Shown here piece by piece: positions 27,293 to 36,569 of a stretch of 64,000 nucleotides of DNA (positions within the stretch are counted from its first letter, which is position 1; every line of letters begins with the position of its first letter). The notes under the pieces are model-generated. The model ran no database searches. It saw only the letters and a list, made by a program, of their open reading frames with translations, and was not told the DNA's origin. This DNA is from Thioalkalivibrio paradoxus ARh 1. GTDB lineage: Bacteria; Pseudomonadota; Gammaproteobacteria; Ectothiorhodospirales; Ectothiorhodospiraceae. The position numbers and the translations under genes were made by a program. Where the stretch lies: the NCBI RefSeq assembly GCF_000227685.2, contig NZ_CP007029.1, positions 2,454,501-2,518,500 on the forward strand, read 5' to 3'.

Positions 27293-28653
27293 GCCGCACC
27301 GCCTTGCGCCGAATACCCGGCCGGCTCCTCGGCAGCCATCGCCCACTCCGGCACTTCCGACTCGAGCCCGGCCGACCAGCCGCGAACGTCAATCTTGCCG
27401 GTGACGGCCGCGGAGATAAGCGCAGACCTCCGCTCCTTTAGCAGGCCGACCGCATGCTCGGCTTCGCCCTTCAGAGCCCCTAGCTCATCAAGCTGGGCGC
27501 TAACCCATTCAACAACCCCCCTCTGTTCAGCATGCGGCGGCACAGGCACATAGATCTCGCCCAACGTACCCACATTTATCACATCCATCGTCCCCCCTCT
27601 GCTAAGGGTCTCGAACTGCCCGTAAACCACTTGGCTCTTCATGACCGTAGACAAATACTCTGGAGCGACGGATTTTCCCACCCTCATACGAATTAGTCGC
27701 GGGTTAATAATCCCGGGAGCCACTCCTTCTGGAACGATAGCAATCCTTCCGAACGTACCAACGCAACTAACAAGGATGTCTCCAGGCGCCACCGCGTAAT
27801 TGATTAAATCAACATACTGCTCCGGTGCAATAAAATAATCACCTCGGCTAAAATCCCCCGGGATAACTTGCTCCTGCCCGTAAACGCGATAACCCGATGT
27901 TTGATACATATCTTTTGTAAGGGATGACCCAAACGGACCTGCCTTAATACCTGACAACAGGTATTTTATTCGTTTAACATCCCAATGCGCTGGCACCTCG
28001 CCCAGCCATACGACGCCGGAGTCCTTTATAGGCACGTTGGGGTCAAGGCCCTTGGTGACGGCGTGGGAGATCACCGCCTGCGACTTTTCCTTCAGCAGCT
28101 CGATCAGGCGCCGCTGCTCCTCGATCAGCGCATCGATCTTCCCGGTCTCGTGGTCGAGGAATGCAGCAATCGCTCGTTGTTCAGACTCGGGGGGACGAGC
28201 AACCAGAAGTGCGCCCATATCCTCCCACGACACCCTAGGCATTTTGGCGCCAATCGTCGAAGAGTCTAGCTGCGATATGACCGTTGGGTTCAGGATGTAA
28301 GGCTGGAGAAACTCAGACACCAAATTGCGGGGGCGCAACACGAAAAAATCACCAACCGCTGCACCTGCGGATTGAGCCAGGTGCACTTTCGCAAGGTAGG
28401 GACGTAATTTTCCGAAAAGTATGTCACCAGACTTAAAGGCAATACCCGAGCCTGCGAACTCACTGGCACCATCGAGCAAACGCCCGCTCCAGCCTTCTAT
28501 GTGCTCGAGTCCGACTGGGCGCAGCTTCGACTGAGCTGGTTCTGTTACCAGATCCACAGTCCATTTGAGCGGCAGAACATCCCAATGCGCCGGCACCTCG
28601 CCCAGCCATTCGACGCCGGAGTCCTTGTATCGCGGGTAACGGGGAAAGGTCAT
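27289..28653 (-). CDS. hsdS: Type I restriction-modification specificity subunit
   Basis: HsdS recognises the bipartite DNA target of the complex. The 454-aa protein has two target-recognition halves, each opened by the repeated motif KDSG-V-WLGEVPAHWDV (residues about 10 and 210), and two helical spacers (EQRAIAAFLDHETGKIDALIEEQR..., and the later EQRGVVEWVSAQLDELG). The recognition-domain DNA (about 27570-27960 and 28200-28480) is clearly lower in GC than the flanks, the usual sign of domain shuffling. The ATG at 28653 overlaps the upstream gene's stop. Confidence 0.95.
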   Translation of the reverse strand: MTFPRYPRYKDSGVEWLGEVPAHWDVLPLKWTVDLVTEPAQSKLRPVGLEHIEGWSGRLLDGASEFAGSGIAFKSGDILFGKLRPYLAKVHLAQSAGAAVGDFFVLRPRNLVSEFLQPYILNPTVISQLDSSTIGAKMPRVSWEDMGALLVARPPESEQRAIAAFLDHETGKIDALIEEQRRLIELLKEKSQAVISHAVTKGLDPNVPIKDSGVVWLGEVPAHWDVKRIKYLLSGIKAGPFGSSLTKDMYQTSGYRVYGQEQVIPGDFSRGDYFIAPEQYVDLINYAVAPGDILVSCVGTFGRIAIVPEGVAPGIINPRLIRMRVGKSVAPEYLSTVMKSQVVYGQFETLSRGGTMDVINVGTLGEIYVPVPPHAEQRGVVEWVSAQLDELGALKGEAEHAVGLLKERRSALISAAVTGKIDVRGWSAGLESEVPEWAMAAEEPAGYSAQGGAA

Positions 28654-29042
28654 CGGTCTACCCCGCCCAGCTCACAGAGGCGGCGCCCCAGTTCGCTCCA
28701 GCCTTCGGAATTCGAGAGATCGAGATTGTCGGCTGACTCGTCGCCAGTACTCAGGTCCAGCCCATGCCACTCTCCGATCTGCCGGTCCAGATCAATGTCG
28801 AGGGTGATCTCGCGATCACCGGATCGCCATTCGAGCTGAACGCCGCCTTCGGCCGTCGGATAAATCCAGGGCATGGGGAGTTCATCGGGGTAGTACGTCT
28901 CGAATTGCCGTGTCAGCCAGCTGAGCCCCGAAGCAGATGGCGCCCGCCCGTGTGTGCCATCCAGCCATCCATGCGACAAGGAACGAAACCGGCTGAAGGC
29001 TTCCCAGTAACGACCGGGCGGTCGGCTGGAAGAGACCGTCAT
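28650..29042 (-). CDS. Uncharacterised acidic protein in hsd locus
   Basis: I do not recognise a named family. The 130-aa product is acidic and soluble, with PTAEGGVQLEWRSGDREITLDIDLD followed by EWHGLDLSTGDE, suggesting a small mixed alpha/beta domain. The ATG at 29042 is supported by a GGAGG site 8 bases upstream. Its stop overlaps the hsdS ATG, so it is translationally coupled to the specificity subunit. Possibilities include an anti-restriction control protein or an antitoxin-like partner; none is supported beyond context. Confidence 0.75.
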   Translation of the reverse strand: MTVSSSRPPGRYWEAFSRFRSLSHGWLDGTHGRAPSASGLSWLTRQFETYYPDELPMPWIYPTAEGGVQLEWRSGDREITLDIDLDRQIGEWHGLDLSTGDESADNLDLSNSEGWSELGRRLCELGGVDR

Positions 29043-29130
29043 GACCAAATCCTCCGGACACAAAAAAACCCGCCGATTTGTGCGTACCCGAAAACGGGCA
29101 TAGGCATGGCAGGTGTGTTGCATAACAACT

Positions 29131-29323
29131 CCTGATTATCACGGAAGCTCCGCAAGCTGGACTGGGCCATCTTCGAAACCAGCGTCATCGCGAGGAGCGA
29201 AGCGACGTGGCGATCCAGAGGGCGATGCCGCCCCCGCGCCGCCTGGATTGCCGCGCTTCGCTCGCAATGACGACCGACGCGGAGAGGTATCGCGCTGGCT
29301 GAGGAGGTGTCGTGATAATCAGG
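29131..29323. mobile_element. Family-C miniature inverted-repeat element
   Basis: A 193-bp element is bounded by perfect 13-bp inverted repeats CCTGATTATCACG / CGTGATAATCAGG. Inside (29183-29272) is the same palindromic core as family B (GTCATCGCGAGGAGCGAAG ... CTTCGCTCGCAATGACG). It lies in the 361-base gap between hsdM and the unknown hsd-locus gene. No coding sequence. Confidence 0.8.
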
Positions 29324-29403
29324 TAACAACTGACACGCGCTACACCGAGTCGTCAACTGCTCAGCGCGCCAGCTAATCGCTGACTGGTTCCGGATTGCCG
29401 CCC

Positions 29404-31383
29404 TCACCCCGACAGCTCCTCGATCATCTGCTTGATGCGGGTGGTGACGGCCTTCAGGTCGGCGTCGATCTCTTCCAGCGGGCGTGGGGGCTGGAACACG
29501 TAGAAGTGGCGGTTGAACGGGATCTCGAAGCCGACGATGCCGATCTCGCCGTCCTGTTCGTCGCGTTTGTCCTGGTCGATCCAGGCGTCGGGGACGTGCG
29601 GCTTCACCTCGCGCTCGAAGTACGCGAACACGTCCTCGCCCAGCGGGACGTTCTCAGTGTCGCGCAGGTCGCTGTCCGGCTCCGGGTTGCCTTTCCGGTC
29701 GGTACAGATGTCGGCTTCGGGGTCGCGCTCGCTCAGGCCGGTCCACAGCGCCTTCAGCGCGGGAGCGGGCAGTTTCACGTCCAGCGCCCGCAACTGGGCG
29801 GTCAATTCGCTCAGGAAGGTCTCGCGGTTGAGGTACACACGCGCGGGGTCCAGCCGTTCGCAGGCGGCCTGCACGCCCAGGCGCGTGGTCGCGCCGAGCT
29901 TCTGGATCGGCTTCGTGGCCAGCATGCGTTCGACGCGCTCGGGGCTGGCCTGGAAGTTCAGGCGCAGCGGGCGTTCGACGGTGATGCGGCGGTAGCCGAA
30001 GGCATCGACGGGGAAGATCTTGCTGTTGTCGCTCTCCCCGAACGCGCCGTAGCTGCGCACGATCGCGTCGATACTGGCGTCGTCGATGTACTGGCGCTTG
30101 GAGCCGAGCGACTTGCGCATCTTCGCGTAGCGTTTGGTGGCGTCGATGAGCTGTACGCGGCCGCGGCGCTCGGCCGGCTTGCGGTTGTTCAGCAGCCAGA
30201 TGTAGGTGGCGATGCCGGTGTTGTAGAACATGTCGGTCGGCAGGCCGACGATGGCCTCGACCATGTCGTGCTGCAGCAGGTAGCGGCGGATCTCGGACTC
30301 GCCGCTGCCGGCGCCGCCGGTGAACAGCGGCGAGCCGTTGAGGACGATGCCGATGCGCGAGCCACCCTCGCGCGGGTCGCGCATCTTGCTGACCAGGTGC
30401 AGCAGGAACAGCAGCGAGCCGTCGGACACGCGCGGCAGGCCGGGGCCGAAGCGGCCGTTGAAGCCCTGGTGCTGGTGCTCGTCGGTCACCTGCTTCTGGA
30501 CCTTCTTCCACTCGACGCCGAACGGCGGATTGGCGAGCATATAGTCGAAGTGCTCGCCCGCGTGCTGGTCGTCGGAGAGGGTATTGCCGAGCCTGATGTT
30601 CTCGACCCTCTGGTCCTTGATCAGCATGTCGGCCTTGCAGATGGCGTAGGACTCGGGGTTCAGTTCCTGCCCGTGCAGCGACACGCTGACGTCCTGACTG
30701 ATTTGCTGGATGTACTCGTCGCTCTCGGAGAGAAAGCCGCCGGTGCCAGCGGCCGGATCGTACACGGTGACGATGCCGTGCGGCTTGAGCTTGTGATCCT
30801 GCCCGGTGAGTACCAGCGAGGTGGTCAGGTGCACCACGTCGCGCGGGGTGAAGTGTTCGCCGGCGGTTTCGTTCGAGCTTTCCGCAAACTTGCGGATCAG
30901 TTCCTCGAACACCAGCCCCATGCCGAAGTTGGACAGCCGCGCCGGGCGCAGGTCGATCGCGGCGAAGCGCTGCACGACCTGGTACAGCAGGTTGTTGCTG
31001 GCGAGCTGCTCGACGTAGTCCTCGAAATGGAAGTGGTCGAAGATCTCGCGCGCATGGCTGCTGAACGACTCGATGTAGCTCATCAGGTCTTCGCCCGGCT
31101 GCGTATCCGACAGGCTGGCCAGCGACAGCGGCGATGTATTGAAGAACGGCTGATCGGCCGCGCGCAGCAACAGCAACTCGCGCAGGGAATCCGACTTGCC
31201 TGCATGCTCCCGGGCTTCCGCGAGCACTGCGTCCTTGGTCGGTTCCAGCACGCACTCAAGCCGCCGCAGCAGCGTGAACGGCAGGATCACCCGCCCGTAC
31301 TGCGACTGCTTGAAGTCCCCCCGCAGCAGATCGGCCACCGACCAGATCCACGCCGCGGTCTCCGAATGGTTCTCCGTGTTCAC
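29404..31383 (-). CDS. hsdM: Type I restriction-modification methyltransferase subunit
   Basis: HsdM is the N6-adenine methyltransferase of the type I complex. The 659-aa protein has the N-terminal HsdM domain (WIWSVADLLRGDFKQSQYGRVILPFTLLRRLE), the SAM-binding motif I (VYDPAAGTGGFL) and the catalytic NPPF. The C-terminal region is longer than minimal HsdM. The start is GTG at 31383 with GGGAG upstream. It is the first gene of the leftward hsd locus, separated from hsdS by a family-C element and one small gene. Confidence 0.95.
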   Translation of the reverse strand: MNTENHSETAAWIWSVADLLRGDFKQSQYGRVILPFTLLRRLECVLEPTKDAVLAEAREHAGKSDSLRELLLLRAADQPFFNTSPLSLASLSDTQPGEDLMSYIESFSSHAREIFDHFHFEDYVEQLASNNLLYQVVQRFAAIDLRPARLSNFGMGLVFEELIRKFAESSNETAGEHFTPRDVVHLTTSLVLTGQDHKLKPHGIVTVYDPAAGTGGFLSESDEYIQQISQDVSVSLHGQELNPESYAICKADMLIKDQRVENIRLGNTLSDDQHAGEHFDYMLANPPFGVEWKKVQKQVTDEHQHQGFNGRFGPGLPRVSDGSLLFLLHLVSKMRDPREGGSRIGIVLNGSPLFTGGAGSGESEIRRYLLQHDMVEAIVGLPTDMFYNTGIATYIWLLNNRKPAERRGRVQLIDATKRYAKMRKSLGSKRQYIDDASIDAIVRSYGAFGESDNSKIFPVDAFGYRRITVERPLRLNFQASPERVERMLATKPIQKLGATTRLGVQAACERLDPARVYLNRETFLSELTAQLRALDVKLPAPALKALWTGLSERDPEADICTDRKGNPEPDSDLRDTENVPLGEDVFAYFEREVKPHVPDAWIDQDKRDEQDGEIGIVGFEIPFNRHFYVFQPPRPLEEIDADLKAVTTRIKQMIEELSG

Positions 31384-31828
31384 GCCCTGCTCCCCTGTTC
31401 GTTCTTCACTGTGCCCAAACCACGAACCCGCGACGCACTACCTCGTCGCCGTTCAGGCTCCGAGGTGGGCGGTCCTTTCCAGACGTTTTCCGAAGCGAGT
31501 CGAAACCCAGGCCTTGCAGGCCTGCCTCGGGGCGACACTGGCCACCGCGGGTGCCACCGCGCCTGGCGTGCCCCCGTCGCGCCTCGGAACGGCCGGTTGA
31601 CCCTGCGCGGGCGTTACCGTCCCGATGCGGCGAGGGTCCAACGGGCCGACGGCGACGTTTCCGGCCCGACCGTTGGCGGGGCACCAACCGCCCCCGCTAC
31701 GGCCGGAAACCCCGGATCAGCGGCTGGAAGGCGGCAGGCGCGCCCCCGCCGGCGCCAAGCGGTTCGAGACCGGTGCCGGACCTGACGTAGTACCGCGGTG
31801 CGCCGAAGTCCTCGCCGGCCGGAAGGTA
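31384..31828. other. Intergenic region upstream of hsdM
   Basis: High-GC sequence with no convincing gene on either strand. Local inverted sequence around 31510 (AGGCCTTGCAGGCCTG) is present. The hsdM promoter should be here, but no clear -35/-10 was found. Confidence 0.4.
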
Positions 31829-32077
31829 ACCCGGCGATCCATCGCGGGCATCGGGCACCCATCGACCACATTCATCAACGTGAAAGTCACGGCCTGTCTC
31901 GTGTCCCTGGCGACCCGTAGGGCGGAATAGCGCAGCGTCATCCGCCACATGGCGTCCGTGCTGCCCGGGGCCAGCGGCCGCCCTGGCGCCGGATGGCGGA
32001 TGACGGCCTTCGGCCTTTTCCGCCCTACCCCTCTGGCCGCAAGCCCGGCGATCCATCGCGGGCACCCCTCGACCGCA
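31829..32077 (+). repeat. Family-A element with ~40-bp flanking direct repeat
   Basis: One family-A copy (about 31875-32034) is bracketed by direct repeats of CCCGGCGATCCATCGCGGGC followed by CACCC-TCGACC: one at about 31830-31870, the other at about 32044-32075 ending at the ilvA stop. The right-hand flank is therefore the sequence immediately after ilvA, and the left-hand one is its duplicate. Confidence 0.8.
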
Positions 32078-33598
32078 TCAGCGCAGGAACAGGGAGTACG
32101 CCGGGTTGTCGGACTCGTCCCACCACGCATACCCCAGCTCGTCCAGGAAGCGCCGGAAGCGTTCGCCGTCGGCTTCGGGCACCTGCATGCCGACCAGCAC
32201 GCGGCCATAGGCGGCACCGTGGTTGCGGTAATGGAACAGGCTGATGTTCCAGTTCGCACCCATCCGGGTCAGGAAGTTCAGCAATGCCCCAGGGCGCTCC
32301 GGAAATTCGAAACGGTACAGCGTCTCGTTGTCCACATGGCTGGCGTGGCCGCCGACCATGTGCCGCAGGTGCAGCTTCGCGACTTCGTTGTCGGTCATGT
32401 CGAGGATCGGGTAGCCATCCGCGCGCAGCCGGTCCAACACCTCCTGTTTCTCGGCGTCTCCGCGCTCCAGCTTCAGGCCGACGAACACCTGCGCCTCGTT
32501 GTCGTCGGAATAACGGTAGTTGAACTCGGTAATGCCGCGCCGGCCGATCGCCTTGCAGAATCGGCGGAAGCTGCCCGGCCTTTCGGGAATGGTGACCGCA
32601 AACACGGCCTCGCGATGCTCGCCGATCTCGGCCCGCTCTGCCACGTGGCGCAGGCGGTCGAAGTTGATGTTCGCACCGCTCAGCACCGCCGCGAGCCGCG
32701 CGTCCTTCAGTCCTTCCCGCTCGACGTATTTCTTCAGGCCGGCGACGGACAATGCCCCGGCCGGCTCCGCGAGCACGCGGGTATCATCGAACACGTCCTT
32801 GATCGCCGCGCAGATCTCGTCGGTGTCGACCAGCAGAACCTCGTCCACGTGCTCGCGTGCCAGCCGGAAGGTTTCCTCGCCGACCTGCCGCACTGCGGCG
32901 CCATCGGCAAAAATGCCGACCTGGTCCAACGTCACGCGGTAGTCCTGGCGCAGCGCCTCGTACATCGACGGCGCATCCTCGGGCTCGACGCCGATGACCC
33001 GGATATCCGGTCGCAACCGTTTGATGTACACGGCCATTCCAGCCACGAGCCCGCCGCCGCCCACGCAGACGAACACCGCGTCCAGCGGATCCGGATGCTG
33101 GCGCAGCAGTTCCATCGCGACCGTGCCCTGCCCGGCGATCACCGCCGGGTCATCGAACGGATGGATGAACGTGTAGCCGTGCTTCTCCTGCAGCATCCGG
33201 GCATGGGCCGACGCGTCGTCGAAGGAGTCGCCGTGCAGCACCGTCTTGCCACCCAGGCGCCGCACCGCATCGACCTTGATGCCGGGCGTGGTCACCGGCA
33301 TCACGATCACCGCCTTGATCCCGAGACGGGACGCGGCCAGCGCGACGCCCTGCGCGTGGTTTCCGGCCGATGCGGCGATCACGCCACGCGCCCGCTGCTC
33401 GCCGGACAACTGCGCGATGCGGTTGTACGCCCCGCGCAGTTTGAACGAGAAGACCGGCTGCAGATCCTCGCGCTTGAGAAAGACCGACGACCCGAGGCGC
33501 TCGGACAGACCGGGCATCCGGTCCAGGGGCGTTTCGCGCGCGACGTCGTACACCCGCGCGGTAAGAATGCGTTCCAGATAAGGGTATGTCATCGACAT
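32078..33598 (-). CDS. ilvA: Threonine ammonia-lyase, biosynthetic
   Basis: IlvA deaminates threonine to 2-oxobutyrate, the first step of isoleucine synthesis. It is 506 aa (E. coli 514). The PLP lysine is in [10 protein letters not shown], the phosphate-binding glycines are in [10 protein letters not shown], and two C-terminal ACT regulatory domains ([16 protein letters not shown] and [15 protein letters not shown]) are complete, so isoleucine feedback is expected. The ATG at 33598 was chosen with no strong ribosome-binding site. It is divergent from rpiA. Confidence 0.95.
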   Translation of the reverse strand: MSMTYPYLERILTARVYDVARETPLDRMPGLSERLGSSVFLKREDLQPVFSFKLRGAYNRIAQLSGEQRARGVIAASAGNHAQGVALAASRLGIKAVIVMPVTTPGIKVDAVRRLGGKTVLHGDSFDDASAHARMLQEKHGYTFIHPFDDPAVIAGQGTVAMELLRQHPDPLDAVFVCVGGGGLVAGMAVYIKRLRPDIRVIGVEPEDAPSMYEALRQDYRVTLDQVGIFADGAAVRQVGEETFRLAREHVDEVLLVDTDEICAAIKDVFDDTRVLAEPAGALSVAGLKKYVEREGLKDARLAAVLSGANINFDRLRHVAERAEIGEHREAVFAVTIPERPGSFRRFCKAIGRRGITEFNYRYSDDNEAQVFVGLKLERGDAEKQEVLDRLRADGYPILDMTDNEVAKLHLRHMVGGHASHVDNETLYRFEFPERPGALLNFLTRMGANWNISLFHYRNHGAAYGRVLVGMQVPEADGERFRRFLDELGYAWWDESDNPAYSLFLR

Positions 33599-33645
33599 CA
33601 CGATACCATGCGGCAGGCGCCGGCCAGTACCGCTTGCCGGCGCCC

Positions 33646-33691
33646 TTGGACAGGAGCAGGCCCGCTGGGTATGCTCGTTCGGTTCGAACGA
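33646..33691 (+). promoter_or_regulatory. Candidate rpiA promoter with overlapping palindrome
   Basis: TTGGAC (33646-33651) and TATGCT (33670-33675) are spaced by 18 bases, a plausible sigma-70 promoter for rpiA. Its initiation region coincides with a perfect inverted repeat TCGTTCG-GTT-CGAACGA (33675-33691), which could be an operator. No regulator is identified. Confidence 0.45.
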
Positions 33692-33706
33692 CCTCCGGAT
33701 GAGACC

Positions 33707-34366
33707 ATGACACAGGACGAAATGAAAAAGGCCGTCGCCGAAGCGGCCGTCGAGTTCGTGCAGGGTGGCTGGGTGGTTGGCGTGGGCACCGGTTCCACGG
33801 CCAACCACTTCATCGACGTGCTCGCACGCATGAAGGGCAAGATCGACGGCGCGGTCGCCTCCAGCGAGGCCAGCGCCGAACGCCTGCGCGGGCACGGAAT
33901 CGAGGTGCTGGACCTGAACAGCACGGGCCCGCTGCCGATTTACGTCGACGGCGCCGACGAGGCCACGCGCCACCTGCACCTGACCAAGGGCGGCGGCGGC
34001 GCGCTCACGCGCGAGAAGATCGTCGCGGCGGCTTCGGATCAGTTCGTCTGCGTGATCGACGAGACCAAGCAGGTCGACTACCTCGGAGCATTCCCGCTGC
34101 CGGTCGAGGTGATCCCGATGGCCCGCAGCCACGTCGCCCGCGTACTCACTGGCATGGGGGGCAACCCGGTCCTGCGCGAAGGCTTCCGCACCGACAACGG
34201 CAACGTGATCCTCGACGTGCACGGCCTGCGGATCATGAACCCGGTGGAACTCGAGAGCGAAATCGACCACATCGCCGGCGTGGTCAGCAACGGCCTGTTC
34301 GCCCGCCGGCCAGCCAACGTGCTGCTGGTCGGGACCCCGTCCGGGGTGCAGACGATTTCCGGCTGA
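33707..34366 (+). CDS. rpiA: Ribose-5-phosphate isomerase A
   Basis: RpiA interconverts ribose 5-phosphate and ribulose 5-phosphate in the pentose phosphate pathway. At 219 aa it equals the E. coli length. Signature motifs are [24 protein letters not shown] and [14 protein letters not shown]. The ATG at 33707 lies within a much longer spurious reading frame; the start is fixed by family length and the promoter-like signals upstream. It is divergent from ilvA. Confidence 0.96.
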   Translation: MTQDEMKKAVAEAAVEFVQGGWVVGVGTGSTANHFIDVLARMKGKIDGAVASSEASAERLRGHGIEVLDLNSTGPLPIYVDGADEATRHLHLTKGGGGALTREKIVAAASDQFVCVIDETKQVDYLGAFPLPVEVIPMARSHVARVLTGMGGNPVLREGFRTDNGNVILDVHGLRIMNPVELESEIDHIAGVVSNGLFARRPANVLLVGTPSGVQTISG

Positions 34367-34463
34367 ACGTGCGCCCGCCGCGATCCGGTCGCTGCGGGAA
34401 TACGCGAAACCCGCAGCCTTTACGGTGCTCCGTCAATAGTTCGGACGCTCGCCTGCGGAGACG

Positions 34464-35012
34464 GTTAGCGTGAAAGTCACGGCCTGTCTCGTGTCCCGGG
34501 CGACCCGTAGGGCGGAATAGCGCAGCGTCATCCGCCGTACGGCGTTCGCAGTGCCCAGGCGCCCGCGGCCATCCGAGCGCCAGCTGGCGGATGACGGCCT
34601 TCGGCCTTTTCCGCCCTACGCCTCTTTCATCATCGGGGGTGGCCACATAGGCCATGGTAGTTAGCGTGAAAGTCACGGCCTGTCTCGTGTCCCGGGCAAC
34701 GCGTAGGGCGGAAAAGCGCAGCGTTATCCGCCGTACGGCGTTCGCAGTGCCCAGGCGCCCGCGGCAATCCGGGCGCCAGCTGGCGGATGACGGCCTTCGG
34801 CCTTTTCCGCCCTACGCCTCTTTCATCATCGGGGGTGGCCACACGGGTCATGGCAGTTAGCGTGAAAGTCACGGCCTGTCTCGTGTCCCGGGCGACCCGT
34901 AGGGCGGAATAGCGCAGCGTCATCCGCCGTACGGCGTTCGCAGTGCCCAGGCGCCCGCGGCCATCCGAGCGCCAGCTGGCGGATGACGGCCTTCGGCCTT
35001 TTCCGCCTACGC
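34464..35012 (+). repeat. Three tandem family-A elements (196-bp period)
   Basis: Units start at 34464, 34660 and 34856, an exact 196-bp period; the third is cut after the final palindrome arm. Each has GTTAGCGTGAAAGTCACGG, then TCTCGTGTCCCGGGC, CGTAGGGCGGAA-AGCGCAGCG, and the mirrored GGCCTTTTCCGCC arm. A linker TTTCATCATCGGGGGTGG-C-CA then runs to the next unit. This is the clearest definition of the complete repeat unit in the window. Confidence 0.95.
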
Positions 35013-35030
35013 CTACTCAGACCCGATGCA

Positions 35031-35450
35031 TCAGGAACGATACCGAAGGGTGTCGAGGCTCAGCATCGTGTCCGAATCCCGAAGCAGGAATAGCGCCACG
35101 CAGGCCGCCAGCATGGGCCACGCGGCGAAAAAGAGCAGGTTGTCGAACGCCGCCAGGTACTGCTGCCAGGAGGAGAACGTCGAGACTGCATGCATCGCGA
35201 GCACCAGCCCGTAGGTCCAGGCCCGATACAGCCCGGCCACGAAACCCAGCACCACGATGAGCTGCAGTACGCCGATCACGGCCAGCGCACCCGCGCCGAG
35301 GCCTTCCAGATGATAGAAATGCTCAAAGACCCGCGCCGCGTGGTCCGGTGCCACGAACTTGTCCAGTGTCCAGACGAACATCACGACGAAGACTCCGAGA
35401 CGCAGCAACAACAGTGACACCCTCAGCCGTTTCTGCAATTCCATGACCAT
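35031..35450 (-). CDS. DoxX-like small membrane protein
   Basis: This 139-aa protein has four predicted membrane segments (LLLLRLGVFVVMFVWTLDKF; AGALAVIGVLQLIVVLGFVAGL; and two more), with the DoxX-type DKFVAPDHAARVFEHFY segment after the first. Start ATG 35450 has GGGGG close upstream. It is divergent from the hvf-type operon, which also begins with a DoxX family gene, so the two may be related in function. The biochemical role is unknown. Confidence 0.75.
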   Translation of the reverse strand: MVMELQKRLRVSLLLLRLGVFVVMFVWTLDKFVAPDHAARVFEHFYHLEGLGAGALAVIGVLQLIVVLGFVAGLYRAWTYGLVLAMHAVSTFSSWQQYLAAFDNLLFFAAWPMLAACVALFLLRDSDTMLSLDTLRYRS

Positions 35451-35874
35451 CGTTCCCCCTCGGTTTTCGATGCATTCGCTTCAAGGAAAGACCCCAAGGC
35501 CGGGGGGCGCACTACGTAATATCCGATAACCGCAGCGTGTCGGCTCGTTCGAAAGCTGCGCCCCTGCAGCATCGTCCGGTTCCTGCGTCGCCGGAACGGC
35601 CTGCCCTGGACGAGGAGTCGTCCACGCAGGGGGTCGCCGGCGTCGATATGCGCAAGCGCTGCGCCATAACACCGTCTGTTGGTACGGCCTCGCGCAGGAG
35701 GTGCCCCCGGACCCGGGACCCCGCACGCTCGAAGCCTCAAGACCTACGAATTCATACGTAGGGATCTGCGATCGCCCCGGTGGTTAACTGTTCTCGACGA
35801 AACGATTGGTCACCGCCGCTCCGCGTGATGCGGCAGACCTGGAAGCCAAACCAACCGCACGGGATACGACAAAG
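35451..35874. other. Divergent intergenic region upstream of hvf operon
   Basis: No gene is seen in these 424 bases. They must hold the promoters of the DoxX-like gene (left) and the hvfX operon (right). A small inverted repeat CCTACG-N8-CGTAGG lies at 35743-35762. An in-frame TTG start for hvfX at 35806 is possible but weak. No confident -35/-10 pair was assigned. Confidence 0.4.
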
Positions 35875-36483
35875 ATGAAACGATTGGCTCGCTGGATGCA
35901 TGACGCGCTCAACAGTACACGCAGCGTGGACTTTCTCGGACCCCTCGCGCTGCGCCTGTACCTTGCGCCGGTGTTCTGGGCTGCCGGCACCAACAAGCTG
36001 GACGGGCTGCTCCCGAACGCGGGGACCGTAGCCTGGTTCGGCAATCCGGACTGGGGGCTGGGCCTGCCGATGCCGTGGCTGATGGCCTTCCTCGCCGCCT
36101 ATGCCGAGGTCCTCGGGGCGATCGCGCTACTGTTCGGGATCGCCATGCGCTGGTTCTCGATCCCGTTGATGATCACAATGGTTGTTGCGGCCGTCACCGT
36201 GCACTGGAAACACGGCTGGCAGACGATCTCCGACCCGATGATGTGCCTGTTCAACTGCGGTGCGACCGAGGAGGCCGCGGTACGGCTGGATCGGGCCCGC
36301 TCGATCCTTCAGGAACACGGCAACTACGACTGGCTGACCCAGAGTGGCAGCTTCGTGATCCTGAACAACGGCATTGAAATGGCCGCCACCTACTTCGTGA
36401 TGCTGCTGGTGCTCTTTTTCTACGGCGCCGGACGGTATCTGAGTGTCGACCATTACGCGGCGCGCTGGCTGCGCCGAGACTGA
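35875..36483 (+). CDS. hvfX: HvfX-type DoxX family membrane protein
   Basis: This 202-aa DoxX-family integral membrane protein has the segments GPLALRLYLAPVFWAAGTNKLDG, a central PWLMAFLAAYAEVLGAIALL and a C-terminal MLLVLFFYGAGRYLSVD. DoxX proteins labelled HvfX accompany MNIO-modified RiPP precursors. The start was set at ATG 35875; a TTG at 35806 would add 23 polar residues. It is first in an operon with hvfA (86 bases downstream), hvfB and hvfC. A role in peptide maturation or copper handling is inferred from context. Confidence 0.82.
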   Translation: MKRLARWMHDALNSTRSVDFLGPLALRLYLAPVFWAAGTNKLDGLLPNAGTVAWFGNPDWGLGLPMPWLMAFLAAYAEVLGAIALLFGIAMRWFSIPLMITMVVAAVTVHWKHGWQTISDPMMCLFNCGATEEAAVRLDRARSILQEHGNYDWLTQSGSFVILNNGIEMAATYFVMLLVLFFYGAGRYLSVDHYAARWLRRD

Positions 36484-36569
36484 ACAACAACCAGAAGCCG
36501 CATGCAAGCGGACGCTTCAGCAACACCGTTCCGATCACCTATGATCGTCACATTCAAAAGGAGAATCAC

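Noticed and set aside
31949-33700. 805-codon frame running into rpiA
   Set aside because: The part before 33707 is the opposite-strand shadow of ilvA; only the rpiA portion has family motifs.
34464-35012. CRISPR-like tandem array
   Set aside because: The period is 196 bp with near-identical sequence throughout, including the would-be spacers.
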